This document shows, piece after piece, positions 26,864 to 35,880 of a stretch of 64,000 nucleotides of DNA. This DNA is from NORP110 sp051251595 (lineage in GTDB: Bacteria > Pseudomonadota > Alphaproteobacteria > Rhodobacterales > Rhodobacteraceae): positions 62,001 to 126,000 of the forward strand of contig JBPOFA010000011.1 in assembly GCA_051251595.1 (NCBI GenBank). Reading direction: 5' to 3'. The notes under the pieces are model-generated. The model saw only the letters and a list, made by a program, of their open reading frames with translations, searched no databases and was not told the origin of the DNA. Position 1 is the stretch's first letter, and every line of letters begins with the position of its first letter. A program made the translations under genes and the position numbers.

Positions 26864-27847
26864 ATGAAAAAAATGATGACAAGCGCGTTGGCCTTAGGGC
26901 TGATGACAGGTGCGGCCTCTGCGGCTGACGATCTGACGTTGCAGCTGAAATGGGTGACACAGGCGCAATTTGCAGGGTATTACGTGGCCCTCGAAAAAGG
27001 CCTGTACGAAGCCGAAGACCTCAACGTCACAATCAAGCCGGGCGGCCCTGATGTTGCCCCGACCCAAGTTATTGCGGGCGGAGGCGCGGATGTTGTTGTT
27101 GAGTGGATGCCAGCGGCTCTGGCGGCACGCGAAAAAGGCTTGCCCCTAGTCAATATCGCCCAGCCTTTCAAATCCTCTGGCATGATGCTGACATGCCGTG
27201 ATGATACCGGGATCACATCTCCCGCAGATTTCCCGGGTAAGACACTGGGCGTTTGGTTTTTTGGGAATGAATATCCCTTCCTGAGCTGGATGAGCACTTT
27301 GGGCATCCCAACCGAAGGCGGTGATGACGGTGTAACCGTTCTCAAACAGGGCTTTAACGTTGATCCAATTCTGCAAAAGCAGGCCGATTGCGTTTCCACA
27401 ATGACCTACAACGAATACTGGCAGATCATTGATGCAGGCATTGCGCCGGATGAGCTGGTGACCTTCAAATACGAAGATCAAGGCGTCGCCACATTGGAAG
27501 ACGGTTTGTACGTGTTGGAAGATAAATTGTCCGACCCTGCAGAAGTGGACAAGCTTGCGCGTTTTGTTCGGGCTTCGATGGAAGGCTGGAAATGGGCCGA
27601 AGAGAACCCTGAAGAAGCGGCAGAAATCGTATTGGAATACGATGAGACCGGCGCACAGACGGAAAAGCATCAGGTTCGTATGATGGGCGAAGTCGCAAAA
27701 CTGACGGCCGGATCGAATGGCGCGTTGGAAGAGGCGGACTACGCCCGCACAGTTGCAACCTTGATGGGCGGCGGCTCTGACCCGGTCATCACGATGGAGC
27801 CAAGCGGCGCCTGGACGTCGGTTGTCACGGATGCAGCCCTAAAGTGA
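26864..27847 (+). CDS. NMT1/THI5-like periplasmic substrate-binding protein
   Basis: 327 residues with a Sec signal peptide cleaved after about residue 21 (AASAAD). The mature start LTLQLKWVTQAQFAGYYVALEKGLYEAEDL and the GGGADVVVEWMPAAL block match the THI5/NMT1 family that binds pyrimidine-like or aromatic heterocycles (compare ThiY, RibY). Placed last in the importer operon and closed by a terminator. I infer binding of a pyrimidine base, dihydropyrimidine or hydantoin; thiamine-precursor transport is the main alternative but no TPP riboswitch was seen. Confidence 0.9.
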   Translation: MKKMMTSALALGLMTGAASAADDLTLQLKWVTQAQFAGYYVALEKGLYEAEDLNVTIKPGGPDVAPTQVIAGGGADVVVEWMPAALAAREKGLPLVNIAQPFKSSGMMLTCRDDTGITSPADFPGKTLGVWFFGNEYPFLSWMSTLGIPTEGGDDGVTVLKQGFNVDPILQKQADCVSTMTYNEYWQIIDAGIAPDELVTFKYEDQGVATLEDGLYVLEDKLSDPAEVDKLARFVRASMEGWKWAEENPEEAAEIVLEYDETGAQTEKHQVRMMGEVAKLTAGSNGALEEADYARTVATLMGGGSDPVITMEPSGAWTSVVTDAALK

Positions 27848-27868
27848 TCTGATTTAAATATTTGCGAC

Positions 27869-27901
27869 AGGCGCGGTACTTGGCAAAGGACCGCGCCTTT
27901 T
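27869..27901 (+). terminator. rho-independent terminator of the pyrimidine uptake operon
   Basis: AGGCGCGGT (27869-27877) pairs with ACCGCGCCT (27890-27898), 12-base loop, followed by TTTT. Confidence 0.85.
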
Positions 27902-28138
27902 GCGTTTACGACAGACCCTCAGATGCCCGCGCACCGGATTCCGAGAAATCTGCCCGCAATCCCAACAAGATGGCAAACCGTTTTTGACGCATTTTTCGCA
28001 TCAATCAGTTGAAGTCGCAGCCCAGACTTGACCTTCGCTGCTAGATGCGTCGATGTCCGATGTGCGGGACGAAGCGCCATTTCGCTGCGGTAGCTCCCAA
28101 GGTCTGCTTTACTGGAAAATGGTTCCCCCGCCGGACCT
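27902..28138. other. intergenic region, nothing identified
   Basis: About 240 bases between the terminator and the Crp-like gene. An open frame on the minus strand (27919-28200) has no recognisable domain and overlaps the regulator's 3' end; it is not called as a gene. Confidence 0.4.
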
Positions 28139-28723
28139 TCATTCAATCGCCGTGCCTCGCTCGGCCCCGCGAAGCCGACTGAGTGTGACCGGGGTGACAC
28201 CGAGATAGGACGCTATCAAATAGTGACCGAAAAGGTCTTCGTGATGCGGGAAACCCTTGCGAAACCATGCAAGGCGGTCTGCGCCGCCAAGTGCAGAAAG
28301 GCACCATTCCCGATCAGCTTTACGGGCCAGTTCTTGCTGCAAGATGCCGTTCGCCCATTCGCGAATTTGCACCGAAGCCAACATGAGCTCAGTCAAAGCG
28401 CGGCTGTCCATCTGCGCAACCAACGCGTCCGCAATCACATCTATTGATACGAGCGAGGTCCCGTTTCTGGTTCTCGCGACATTTGGTGTAACCACGCAAG
28501 GACCAGCGTGAAAGCCAACGCAAACGGCTCGACCTTCGGCATCGCTGATTTGGCTGATCGCGCGCCCATCAAGAATGATCCGCTCCATTGGTTCTGGTTC
28601 GCCCTGGGCCGCAAGGCGACGCCCCTTTTCGACATGTTCAACGCTCCAGGCTGAGGCGAACACGCGCGCGGACTCTTTGTCCAAAGCGCTCGAAGAACTG
28701 CTGAGAAACGTCAAAAGGTCCAA
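28139..28723 (-). CDS. Crp/Fnr family transcriptional regulator
   Basis: 194 residues. The N-terminal cyclic-nucleotide-type beta-roll (about 10-115) has GEPEPMERIILDGRAISQISDAEGRAVCVGF, and the C-terminal short helix-turn-helix has LIASYLGVTPVTLSRLR (about 168-184). The DNA-binding part is at the short end for the family. No Cys set for an Fe-S cluster like Fnr. The start is TTG 28723, with AAGGA upstream. Divergent from the hydrolase gene 81 bases away, which it may regulate. The ligand is unknown. Confidence 0.85.
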   Translation of the reverse strand: MDLLTFLSSSSSALDKESARVFASAWSVEHVEKGRRLAAQGEPEPMERIILDGRAISQISDAEGRAVCVGFHAGPCVVTPNVARTRNGTSLVSIDVIADALVAQMDSRALTELMLASVQIREWANGILQQELARKADREWCLSALGGADRLAWFRKGFPHHEDLFGHYLIASYLGVTPVTLSRLRGAERGTAIE

Positions 28724-28804
28724 ATCGCGAATTCCTTATCAAACGATAATGCCAGCTTTGTGCGCGCTCAGTAAGAGGGTTCCAATGGTAAGGAGAACAA
28801 CCCG

Positions 28805-29935
28805 ATGAAGATACCACATACGCATCAAAGGCCACAAGCGGCACGCGCCGGTCTTACGGCCAGCGGAACCCCAATGGGCATGATAGAGGATTCCCCAACG
28901 GCTACCCACAATCAGAAACCTACCAGAAAGAAAATCGCGCGGGCATTCAAGATAAGTCTGATCATTTCCGGTGGCGTTGTTGGGGCCTTCATCTTGGCCG
29001 CGATAGGTTTGTATTTCGCCACATTGGGGCAATACCCCGTGGCTGCCACAGTGGTAGACGATGCCTCGCTCCCACAGATTGAAATCAACGGCGTGCGTCT
29101 GCATGCCGAGACATACGGCGACCCATCGAACCCGGTGATCATTGTTCTGCACGGCGGTCCTGGCGGAGATTACAGATCACAACTTGGCGCAAGATCACTG
29201 GCGGATACCAATTTCGTCGTATTCTACGACCAAAGAGGTGCAGGGCTGTCTGAAAGAGTCCCGGGGGAAGACTTGAACGTCCCGGCCTATATGGCAGAGC
29301 TTGACGGCGTCATTGACAGATACTCTCCCGATCGTCCCGTAACCCTGTTGGGCCATTCATGGGGCGCGATGCTTGCAACGGCCTATTTAGGAGAAGCTCC
29401 GGAAAGAGTCGCACGTGCAATTCTGTTGGAACCGGGCTTTTTCACTGGCGAAGAGGCTCAGGATTGGATGACACAAGCACAACCATATATGTCCGGACTG
29501 GGGTTTTATTGGCAGGCCACTATCGCCGCTTTTCAGTCTCTGCATGTGTCCGGCCCCGACTCGAGTGCCGGTCAGGACCATATGATGAGCGAAATCATTC
29601 ACACGTTCGTCAATCACCCGGACAACCCCTACCACTGCTCCGGTGAAAACTTCGATGCGCCGGCGTGGCGATTTGGGGCAACGGCCAGCCAAACGGCCGG
29701 CAAAACCGGTGCTGCCGAAATTGAACTCATTGCCCAAGGTGCCGAAAGCTATCCCGGACCTGTCCTCTTGCTCGCTGGTGCCTGTAACGACTGGCTTGGC
29801 GAAGATGCGCAACGTGTTCACCTAAGCTTCTTTCAAAACGGAGAGCTTAAGATTGTACCAAACTCTGGACACGATATGATTTGGGACAATCCGGACGAAA
29901 CAATGCCGTTGATCCGCGCATTTCTTGGCAAGTAA
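28805..29935 (+). CDS. membrane-anchored alpha/beta hydrolase (proline iminopeptidase-like)
   Basis: 376 residues from ATG 28805 with AAGGAG at 28790-28795. After a basic cytoplasmic N-terminus comes one membrane helix (about 47-73), so the catalytic domain is probably periplasmic. Oxyanion motif HGGPGG at 116-121, nucleophile Ser185 in GHSWGAM, and a C-terminal His in NSGHDM. The arrangement resembles prolyl iminopeptidase-type hydrolases (S33), but the substrate cannot be inferred. Divergent from a Crp-like regulator gene. Confidence 0.88.
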   Translation: MKIPHTHQRPQAARAGLTASGTPMGMIEDSPTATHNQKPTRKKIARAFKISLIISGGVVGAFILAAIGLYFATLGQYPVAATVVDDASLPQIEINGVRLHAETYGDPSNPVIIVLHGGPGGDYRSQLGARSLADTNFVVFYDQRGAGLSERVPGEDLNVPAYMAELDGVIDRYSPDRPVTLLGHSWGAMLATAYLGEAPERVARAILLEPGFFTGEEAQDWMTQAQPYMSGLGFYWQATIAAFQSLHVSGPDSSAGQDHMMSEIIHTFVNHPDNPYHCSGENFDAPAWRFGATASQTAGKTGAAEIELIAQGAESYPGPVLLLAGACNDWLGEDAQRVHLSFFQNGELKIVPNSGHDMIWDNPDETMPLIRAFLGK

Positions 29936-30136
29936 ACCAGAGACAGGGGCTGTTCTGTGTGGACGGCCCGTTTCAGCTACATTCACCCAAAGCGATCGTT
30001 GGCCCATTTGGCAGCATCGGTCGAAGTGGGCTCTCAACCGTCGTTCGCTGCGATGTTCATCGATCACCGCTCTGCGGGCGAAGCCGACACACAGCCCATG
30101 CACTCCGACGTCGGCTTTGGAAAATACGATGGAATT

Positions 30137-31009
30137 CTAAGACGCTCGCGCGAGGTGATGCCTTGGCGAGCAACCAAATTTTCGGGAGTAGTCGCGACTG
30201 AAATGTGTAGGGCTTTCGTAGCCAACTTCAAAACCCGCAACGGAAACAGAAGGCACACCTTTTGACAAAAGTGCACGTGCTTCGATCATCCGCAATTCTT
30301 TTTGATATTGAAGAGGCGTCGTCCCGGTCACAGATTTGAAGTGCTCGTGAAACGACGACTGGCTCATCCCGGCCACATGAGCGAGCTCGCCCACCAACAA
30401 CGGTTCACGAAAGTTGGCACGTATCTGTTGAATGGCTTTGGAAATACGGCTGGCATGGCTGTCCACCGACAGTAAGTTCCGCAACATGCCGCCGATTGGT
30501 GACATCAGGAGGCGAAAGTGGATTTCTTTTAAGATCATCGCGCCAAGGACTTGTCTATCGAGCGGCGCATCCATCAATTCAAGATAGCGCACCATTGGTC
30601 CGACCCATGCTGGATCGGGCGCACTGGCAGAAAGAGACTTCGCGAGATGATCGTCTGATACAGCTTCGCCAACTTGTTCATAGAGGCTGCGCAGGATACC
30701 CAAATCCAAGGAAAATATGAGAGCACGGTAGGGCTTCTCTAGGCTGGCTTCGGTGATCTTTGACGTCACCGGCAAATCATGGCTGACCAAAAGAGCATCG
30801 CCTTCAGCGAGGGAAATGAACTGATTACCTATATTCATTTCTTTCTTCCCCTGTAGAATTAGGCAAATCACTGGATTGTAAACAACAGCCTCGAACGCGC
30901 TGACTTGGACGCGTTGAAATATGTGAGCGGCGGGAAGGATTCTATCCGAATACCCAGTTGTGCGAGCGGCAAGCTCTGCGGACAAGTCTTGTAGTCTTTC
31001 AAACGACAT
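30137..31009 (-). CDS. AraC-family regulator (YqhC-like)
   Basis: 290 residues. An N-terminal AraC-type sensing domain (about 15-175) is followed by two helix-turn-helix motifs (about 190-285) with ELAHVAGMSQSSFHEHFKSVTGTTPLQYQKELRMIEAR. This pairing of N-terminal domain and HTH matches YqhC, which in E. coli activates the aldehyde reductases YqhD and DkgA. Here too the gene is divergent from an aldo/keto reductase, 160 bases away, so a role in aldehyde response is inferred. GGAGG precedes the ATG. Confidence 0.9.
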   Translation of the reverse strand: MSFERLQDLSAELAARTTGYSDRILPAAHIFQRVQVSAFEAVVYNPVICLILQGKKEMNIGNQFISLAEGDALLVSHDLPVTSKITEASLEKPYRALIFSLDLGILRSLYEQVGEAVSDDHLAKSLSASAPDPAWVGPMVRYLELMDAPLDRQVLGAMILKEIHFRLLMSPIGGMLRNLLSVDSHASRISKAIQQIRANFREPLLVGELAHVAGMSQSSFHEHFKSVTGTTPLQYQKELRMIEARALLSKGVPSVSVAGFEVGYESPTHFSRDYSRKFGCSPRHHLARAS

Positions 31010-31168
31010 CGCGGCCTCCTTCCTTCATCACTAACATACGTGCATTCGAAGATCTCGTATTATCCGCGCCATTCGGAGGAATTGGCAAACATGTCGGAGA
31101 ATTTGGCAGGACGAGCGGTAACCATGCATCTAGTTTCCAATCAACCGAGATATTGAATGGAGTACGTC

Positions 31169-32077
31169 ATGCCTGGAACACCAACAACATTCGCTTTGAA
31201 TTCTGACACCGCCATCCCGGCTGTCGGGTATGGCACATACCTAATCTCAAACGACGACGCAGAGACGGCAATCAGCGCTGCGATCGCGGTGGGCTACCGG
31301 CACATCGACACAGCGTCCGGCTACCAGAACGAGGAAACGGTCGGAGCGGGTATCAAAAAGGGGCTGCAAAGCGAAGGTATTCCTCGCGCTGACCTGTTTG
31401 TGACTGCCAAACTCTGGCCTGGAAACCCCGCGTGGGGTGACGCGCCAAAGACAGGGGCGCAAACAATGGAAGAGTGCGATGCAAGCCTCGCGCGCTTGGG
31501 GTTGGATTATGTGGACCTCTATCTGATCCACGCCCCTTACGGCGGCGACATGCGGCTCGAACAATGGCGCACCCTGTTAGAACTGCAAGCTAGCGGAAAG
31601 GCCCGTTCTATTGGTGTGAGCAACTTCAACGAGAGCCATCTCGATGAGATCAAGTCTGCAGGCTTACCTATGCCCGACGCGAACCAAATCGAATTGCATC
31701 CATGGTCCCAGAAGCCTGACCTGATTGGCTACATGGCCAAGAACGACATCGCGCCGATTGCCTACAGCAGCCTCGTTCCGCTTTCCACGTGGCGGGTCGA
31801 AGAAGGCCAAGGCAGCGCCAAAACCGACGACATGAAAGCGGACGGAACAGCGTTTAAGGGCATGGCTCCGAAATACGGTGTGTCAGAAGCGCGGCTTCTC
31901 CTGCGTTGGGGTGTGCAGAGCGGGTACGCCGTCTTGCCCAAAAGCCTGAACCCGGATCGGATGCGCCAGAACCTCGATCTATTCTCCTTTGTCATCGATG
32001 ATGCCGACATGACGCAGATGGCAACTATGGATCGCGGCGATGGCGTGGCCTGGGCTTCTGGAGATCCCAGCAAGTAA
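31169..32077 (+). CDS. aldo/keto reductase (DkgA-like)
   Basis: 302 residues from ATG 31169, chosen because GGAG lies seven bases upstream; an ATG at 31157 is the alternative. The catalytic tetrad is Asp47, Tyr52, Lys81 and His121 in RHIDTASGYQNEE, TAKLW and LIHAP. The family reduces aldehydes and ketones with NADPH in the cytoplasm. The DkgA/2,5-diketo-gluconate reductase branch detoxifies glyoxals. Divergent from the YqhC-like regulator, which probably controls it. Confidence 0.92.
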   Translation: MPGTPTTFALNSDTAIPAVGYGTYLISNDDAETAISAAIAVGYRHIDTASGYQNEETVGAGIKKGLQSEGIPRADLFVTAKLWPGNPAWGDAPKTGAQTMEECDASLARLGLDYVDLYLIHAPYGGDMRLEQWRTLLELQASGKARSIGVSNFNESHLDEIKSAGLPMPDANQIELHPWSQKPDLIGYMAKNDIAPIAYSSLVPLSTWRVEEGQGSAKTDDMKADGTAFKGMAPKYGVSEARLLLRWGVQSGYAVLPKSLNPDRMRQNLDLFSFVIDDADMTQMATMDRGDGVAWASGDPSK

Positions 32078-32099
32078 CGCGCCGCAATTCCTCAATAAA

Positions 32100-32333
32100 G
32101 ATCGAAACAAACATCACTGGGGTGACTTTGAAACGATCAAACCTATTTGCCTCGACCTGTCTTTCTGCAACGTTATAGGTGCAGACATTGTCGAAACGAT
32201 TATTGATAAACTGATTGAGACCAATACTGAGCTTTTTGAAGGATTGTTAAGTGACAAAGACCGCAATGACCTTGCCAAATTGCTCGGTCGCCTCAGCGAA
32301 GGTTTGCTGCAAAAAAGATCTCTGGGCAGATAG
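32100..32333 (+). pseudogene. remnant of a MarR-family regulator (C-terminal helix region)
   Basis: The in-frame stretch GADIVETIIDKLIETNTELFEGLLSDKDRNDLAKLLGRLSEGLL, written here only as its ends GADIV and SEGLL (about 32187-32312), has the heptad spacing of MarR dimerisation helices. The winged helix normally preceding it is missing, and the open frame runs into the preceding gene. Probably a decayed gene. Confidence 0.4.
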
Positions 32334-32504
32334 GTCAATCGAGAGGCAACAGCAGCACACCAAGTCTTTTTAAAATACCCGGCCAGTTCAGGAAAGCAGC
32401 CCTTCGCTGCAATGCGGCAAACAGGTAAAAAGGGCTCAGAGCTGCCGTTCTCTGCTCATCGCCCGAAGGTCAGCTTTTTGCTTACCGCTCAGTCTTCGTA
32501 GGAT

Positions 32505-32993
32505 CTACCGACGCGGAATGACAAAGGGTTCATCATAGATAACAGGGGCGATAGGTTCGCCGTCCTGGGTGATGGCGTGGTCCTGAAAGGTCGGAATGCC
32601 CGCCGGGATGACCGTGCCGGGTAGGGCTGAGCTTAGGAAAATATGTTTGGCGTTGTCTGGCCCCCATTCAAACCAATCTGGCGTATCAAACGTGCCCGCA
32701 TGCACACCGACCACCGTTTGATAGCGCTCAAACGAATAGTAGACGCCCGACCCGCAGGTGCCACAAAAGTTGTTATGAATGACCTTTCCGCTGCCCGAAG
32801 AAACCGTATCGTGACAACGCGGCGTGCCAGAGCTCAGCGCAAAGCTGTCCTTGTCAAAGATGGGTTCCACCGCATAAGCGCCGCCGCGTGCTTTTTGGCA
32901 GTAGCGGCAATGGCAAAAACTGACGCGGAGGGGCTGAGCCGTAACGCGATACCGGATCTCTCCGCATAAGCATCCACCTGACTGTTCAACCAT
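32505..32993 (-). CDS. GFA family zinc-binding protein
   Basis: 162 residues. Cysteines 8, 10, 27, 29, 32, 77 and 80 form the CxC, CxCxxC and CxxC pattern of the glutathione-dependent formaldehyde-activating (GFA/CENP-V) fold, which binds two zincs. The family name reflects Gfa of Paracoccus, which speeds S-hydroxymethylglutathione formation, but most members have unproven roles. The gene stands alone, downstream of acs in opposite context; no operon partner. Confidence 0.88.
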   Translation of the reverse strand: MVEQSGGCLCGEIRYRVTAQPLRVSFCHCRYCQKARGGAYAVEPIFDKDSFALSSGTPRCHDTVSSGSGKVIHNNFCGTCGSGVYYSFERYQTVVGVHAGTFDTPDWFEWGPDNAKHIFLSSALPGTVIPAGIPTFQDHAITQDGEPIAPVIYDEPFVIPRR

Positions 32994-33034
32994 GTCGTCC
33001 CCCTTTGGTTTGCAACGCGGCCTTACCCGAGCAC

Positions 33035-33070
33035 GAAAAAGGGGAAATGGCCAGAAAAACCATTTCCCCT
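33035..33070 (-). terminator. rho-independent terminator of acs
   Basis: Perfect eleven-base inverted repeat AGGGGAAATGG/CCATTTCCCCT (33040-33050 and 33060-33070). Read on the minus strand it is followed by TTTTT (33039-33035), 40 bases after the acs stop. Confidence 0.9.
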
Positions 33071-33111
33071 AAGTCTTGTTTCGCAAGCACTGCGCCCAAA
33101 GGCGCGACGCG

Positions 33112-35049
33112 TTATTTCATGCGATTTGCAATCAGGTCATCAACCACAGCTGGATCCGCCAGGGTAGAGGTGTCGCCCAATGCGCCGTAATCGTCTTCGG
33201 CAATCTTGCGCAGGATACGGCGCATGATTTTGCCTGAACGGGTTTTTGGCAGGCCGGGCGCCCACTGGATGAAGTCCGGGGATGCAATCGGTCCGATTTC
33301 TTTGCGGACCCAGTTGCGCAGCTCTACCTTCAGATCATCAGTGTATTCTTCGCCATCCATCAAGGTGACATAGCAATAGATGCCCTGGCCCTTGATGTCG
33401 TGGGGAAAGCCGACCACGGCGGCCTCTGACACGGCGTGATGGGCGACAAGGGCGCTTTCAACCTCTGCCGTTCCCATGCGGTGGCCAGAGACGTTGATCA
33501 CGTCATCAACGCGCCCGGTGATCCAGTAATAGCCATCCGCATCGCGCCGCACACCGTCGCCGGAGAAGTAGTAGCCTTTGTAATCGGCGAAATAGGCGGA
33601 CACATAGCGATCATGATCGCCATAGACGCTGCGCATGATGCCGGGCCAGCTGTCTTTGAAACACAAGACGCCGTCTGCTTCAGTTGTGGTGATCTCTTGG
33701 CCGGACTGTGCGTCCAGAACCACCGGCTGGCAGCCAAAGAACGGCAGGGTGGCCGAACCGGGTTTTGCAGCGGTCGCACCGGGCAGGGGGGTCAGGATAT
33801 GGCCACCGGTTTCGGTTTGCCACCAAGTGTCCACGATCGGCACGTTTGAATGGCCCACGACCTCGTTGTACCAGTTCCAGGCCTCTGGGTTGATCGGCTC
33901 ACCCACTGTGCCCAGCAGTTTCAAAGAAGACAGGTCGTATTTTGCAACCGGTTCGTCGCCGTGCTGCATCAGTGCCCGGATGGCTGTTGGCGCGGTGTAG
34001 AACTGGTTCACCTTGTGCTTTTCACACACAGCCCAGAATCGCCCGACATCCGGGTAGGTGGGCACACCTTCAAACATCAGCGTGGTCGCGCCATTGGCCA
34101 GAGGGCCATAGACAATATAGCTGTGGCCCGTGACCCAGCCCACATCCGCCGTACACCAAAAGATGTCACCGTCATGGTAATCAAAGGTGTATTGATGCGT
34201 CATAGAGGCATAGACCAGATAGCCGCCCGTGGTATGCAAGACACCTTTAGGTTTGCCGGTTGATCCTGATGTGTACAGGATGAACAACGGGTCTTCTGCG
34301 TTCATTGGTTCTGGTTCGCATGTGGCAGAGGCCTCTGCCATCATCGCGCCGTAGATGAAATCTCTGCCCTCTTTGACGGGCACATCGGCGCCGGTCCGTT
34401 CCACCATCAAAACTTTGGTGCCACCGCAAAGCTCCAGCGCCTTGTCGACATTGGCCTTTAGGGCCGTGGCGCGGCCGCCGCGTGGGGCCTGATCTGCGGT
34501 CACGACCAGTGACGCGCTGCAGCCTTCGATCCGGGCCGCAAGGGCCTCTGGTGAAAAGCCAGCGAATACAATGGAATGCACCGCGCCGATGCGTGTGCAG
34601 GCCAGCATGGCATAGGCCGCCTCTGGGATCATCGGCATGTATAGAACGACCCTGTCCCCTTTGGTCAGGCCAAGGTTTTTGTAGACATTGGCCAGCCGGT
34701 TCACGTTTTCGGACAGTTCGGCATAGGTGATATGTTTGTCATCGGCAGGATCGTCGCCCTCCCAGATGATTGCCGTTTGATCGGCGCGGGTCGCCAGATG
34801 GCGGTCGATACAATTGGCAGAGACGTTCAGAACGCCGTCTTCGAACCATTTGACTGACACATCGGGATATTCAAAGGTCGAGTTCTTGACCTTCGTATAG
34901 GGCTTGATCCAGTCGAGCCGCTTCCCATGTTCCCCCCAGAACGTATCCGGGTCATTGACCGATGCCGCATACATTTCCTGATATTTTTCTTTGTTTGCAT
35001 GGGCTTGGGCCGCAAAAGCGGCACTTGGCGGATAGATTTCGTTTGTCAT
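33112..35049 (-). CDS. acs: acetyl-CoA synthetase
   Basis: 645 residues from ATG 35049. AMP-forming ligase signature YTSGSTGKPKGVLHTTGGYLV (core YTSGSTGKPKG) near residue 264. WWQTETGGHILTPLPG (about 413-428) follows. The C-terminal PKTRSGKIMRRIL carries the lysine that is acetylated to switch the enzyme off. It makes acetyl-CoA from acetate, ATP and CoA. It ends a minus-strand unit that begins with a branched-chain-type ABC importer, 66 bases downstream of its last ATPase gene. The importer and the neighbouring ScfR and sensor-kinase genes suggest joint control of short-chain acid use. Confidence 0.97.
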   Translation of the reverse strand: MTNEIYPPSAAFAAQAHANKEKYQEMYAASVNDPDTFWGEHGKRLDWIKPYTKVKNSTFEYPDVSVKWFEDGVLNVSANCIDRHLATRADQTAIIWEGDDPADDKHITYAELSENVNRLANVYKNLGLTKGDRVVLYMPMIPEAAYAMLACTRIGAVHSIVFAGFSPEALAARIEGCSASLVVTADQAPRGGRATALKANVDKALELCGGTKVLMVERTGADVPVKEGRDFIYGAMMAEASATCEPEPMNAEDPLFILYTSGSTGKPKGVLHTTGGYLVYASMTHQYTFDYHDGDIFWCTADVGWVTGHSYIVYGPLANGATTLMFEGVPTYPDVGRFWAVCEKHKVNQFYTAPTAIRALMQHGDEPVAKYDLSSLKLLGTVGEPINPEAWNWYNEVVGHSNVPIVDTWWQTETGGHILTPLPGATAAKPGSATLPFFGCQPVVLDAQSGQEITTTEADGVLCFKDSWPGIMRSVYGDHDRYVSAYFADYKGYYFSGDGVRRDADGYYWITGRVDDVINVSGHRMGTAEVESALVAHHAVSEAAVVGFPHDIKGQGIYCYVTLMDGEEYTDDLKVELRNWVRKEIGPIASPDFIQWAPGLPKTRSGKIMRRILRKIAEDDYGALGDTSTLADPAVVDDLIANRMK

Positions 35050-35115
35050 AAGTCGAATTCTCTTTTCGATTTTGTGTGGTGTCCCGATCCAAAAATGATG
35101 ATCGGGCACGGGCCA

Positions 35116-35871
35116 TTAGATGGCCAGATATTCCGCGCGCAACGTTTCGTTGTCCAGAACCTCTTGGGCCGTGCCGTCAAAAACGACGGTTCCTGTGTCA
35201 AGGATTACGGCGCGGTCTGCAAGAGCAAGGGCGCGCAATGCGTTTTGTTCAACGATTACGGTTGTGATCCCTTGAGATTTGATCAGGTTCAACGTTTTCT
35301 CGATTTCATCCACGATCACGGGGGCCAGACCTTCGTAAGGTTCGTCCAGCAACAAGACCTTGATGTCCCGGGCCAACGCCCGGGCAATCGCCAGCATTTG
35401 CTGTTCGCCACCCGAAAGAGTTGTGCCCTCTTGTTTGCGCCGTTCGCGCAGGCGCGGGAACAGGTCATACAACCGGTCCAGGGACCAGCCGACAGGGGGG
35501 GCGATTTGGGCGAGTTGCAGATTTTCCTCAACCGTCAGGCCGCTGATGATCCGCCGATCCTCTGGGACCAACCCGATCCCAGCTTGCGAGGCCTCATAGG
35601 CTTTCATCGTGTGGATGGGCTGATGGTCCAGCCACACTTCGCCATGGGTCATTGCCGGAGAGCCGATTTGCGCAATCGCGCGCAAGGTCGATGTCTTTCC
35701 CGCCCCGTTGCGGCCCAGCAGGGCAAGGATTTCGCCCTCATGCACGTTAAAGCTGACGCCTTGAACGATATAGCTTTCGCCGTAATAGGCATGCACATCC
35801 CAGACCGAAAAATAAGCAGGGGCGGTGGCTGCGTGATTGGCGCTGTTCGAAAAATCAGGTTTGTCGTTCAT
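35116..35871 (-). CDS. ABC transporter ATP-binding protein, LivF type
   Basis: 251 residues. Walker A GRNGAGKTS near residue 54, signature LSGGEQQMLAIARAL near 152, Walker B VLLLDEPYEGLAPV near 172. It belongs to the branched-chain/amide HAAT importer ATPases. An unusual 20-residue N-terminal extension precedes the core. It pairs with the LivG-type ATPase 9 bases upstream. In this operon the cargo is unlikely to be assumed leucine; the coupled acs gene suggests a small carboxylate or related compound. Confidence 0.93.
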   Translation of the reverse strand: MNDKPDFSNSANHAATAPAYFSVWDVHAYYGESYIVQGVSFNVHEGEILALLGRNGAGKTSTLRAIAQIGSPAMTHGEVWLDHQPIHTMKAYEASQAGIGLVPEDRRIISGLTVEENLQLAQIAPPVGWSLDRLYDLFPRLRERRKQEGTTLSGGEQQMLAIARALARDIKVLLLDEPYEGLAPVIVDEIEKTLNLIKSQGITTVIVEQNALRALALADRAVILDTGTVVFDGTAQEVLDNETLRAEYLAI

Positions 35872-35880
35872 ATCCGTATC

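Noticed and set aside
27919..28200. 93-residue minus-strand frame beside the Crp-like gene
   Set aside because: It overlaps the regulator's 3' end and has no domain, though part of it may be an interspersed repeat in relatives.
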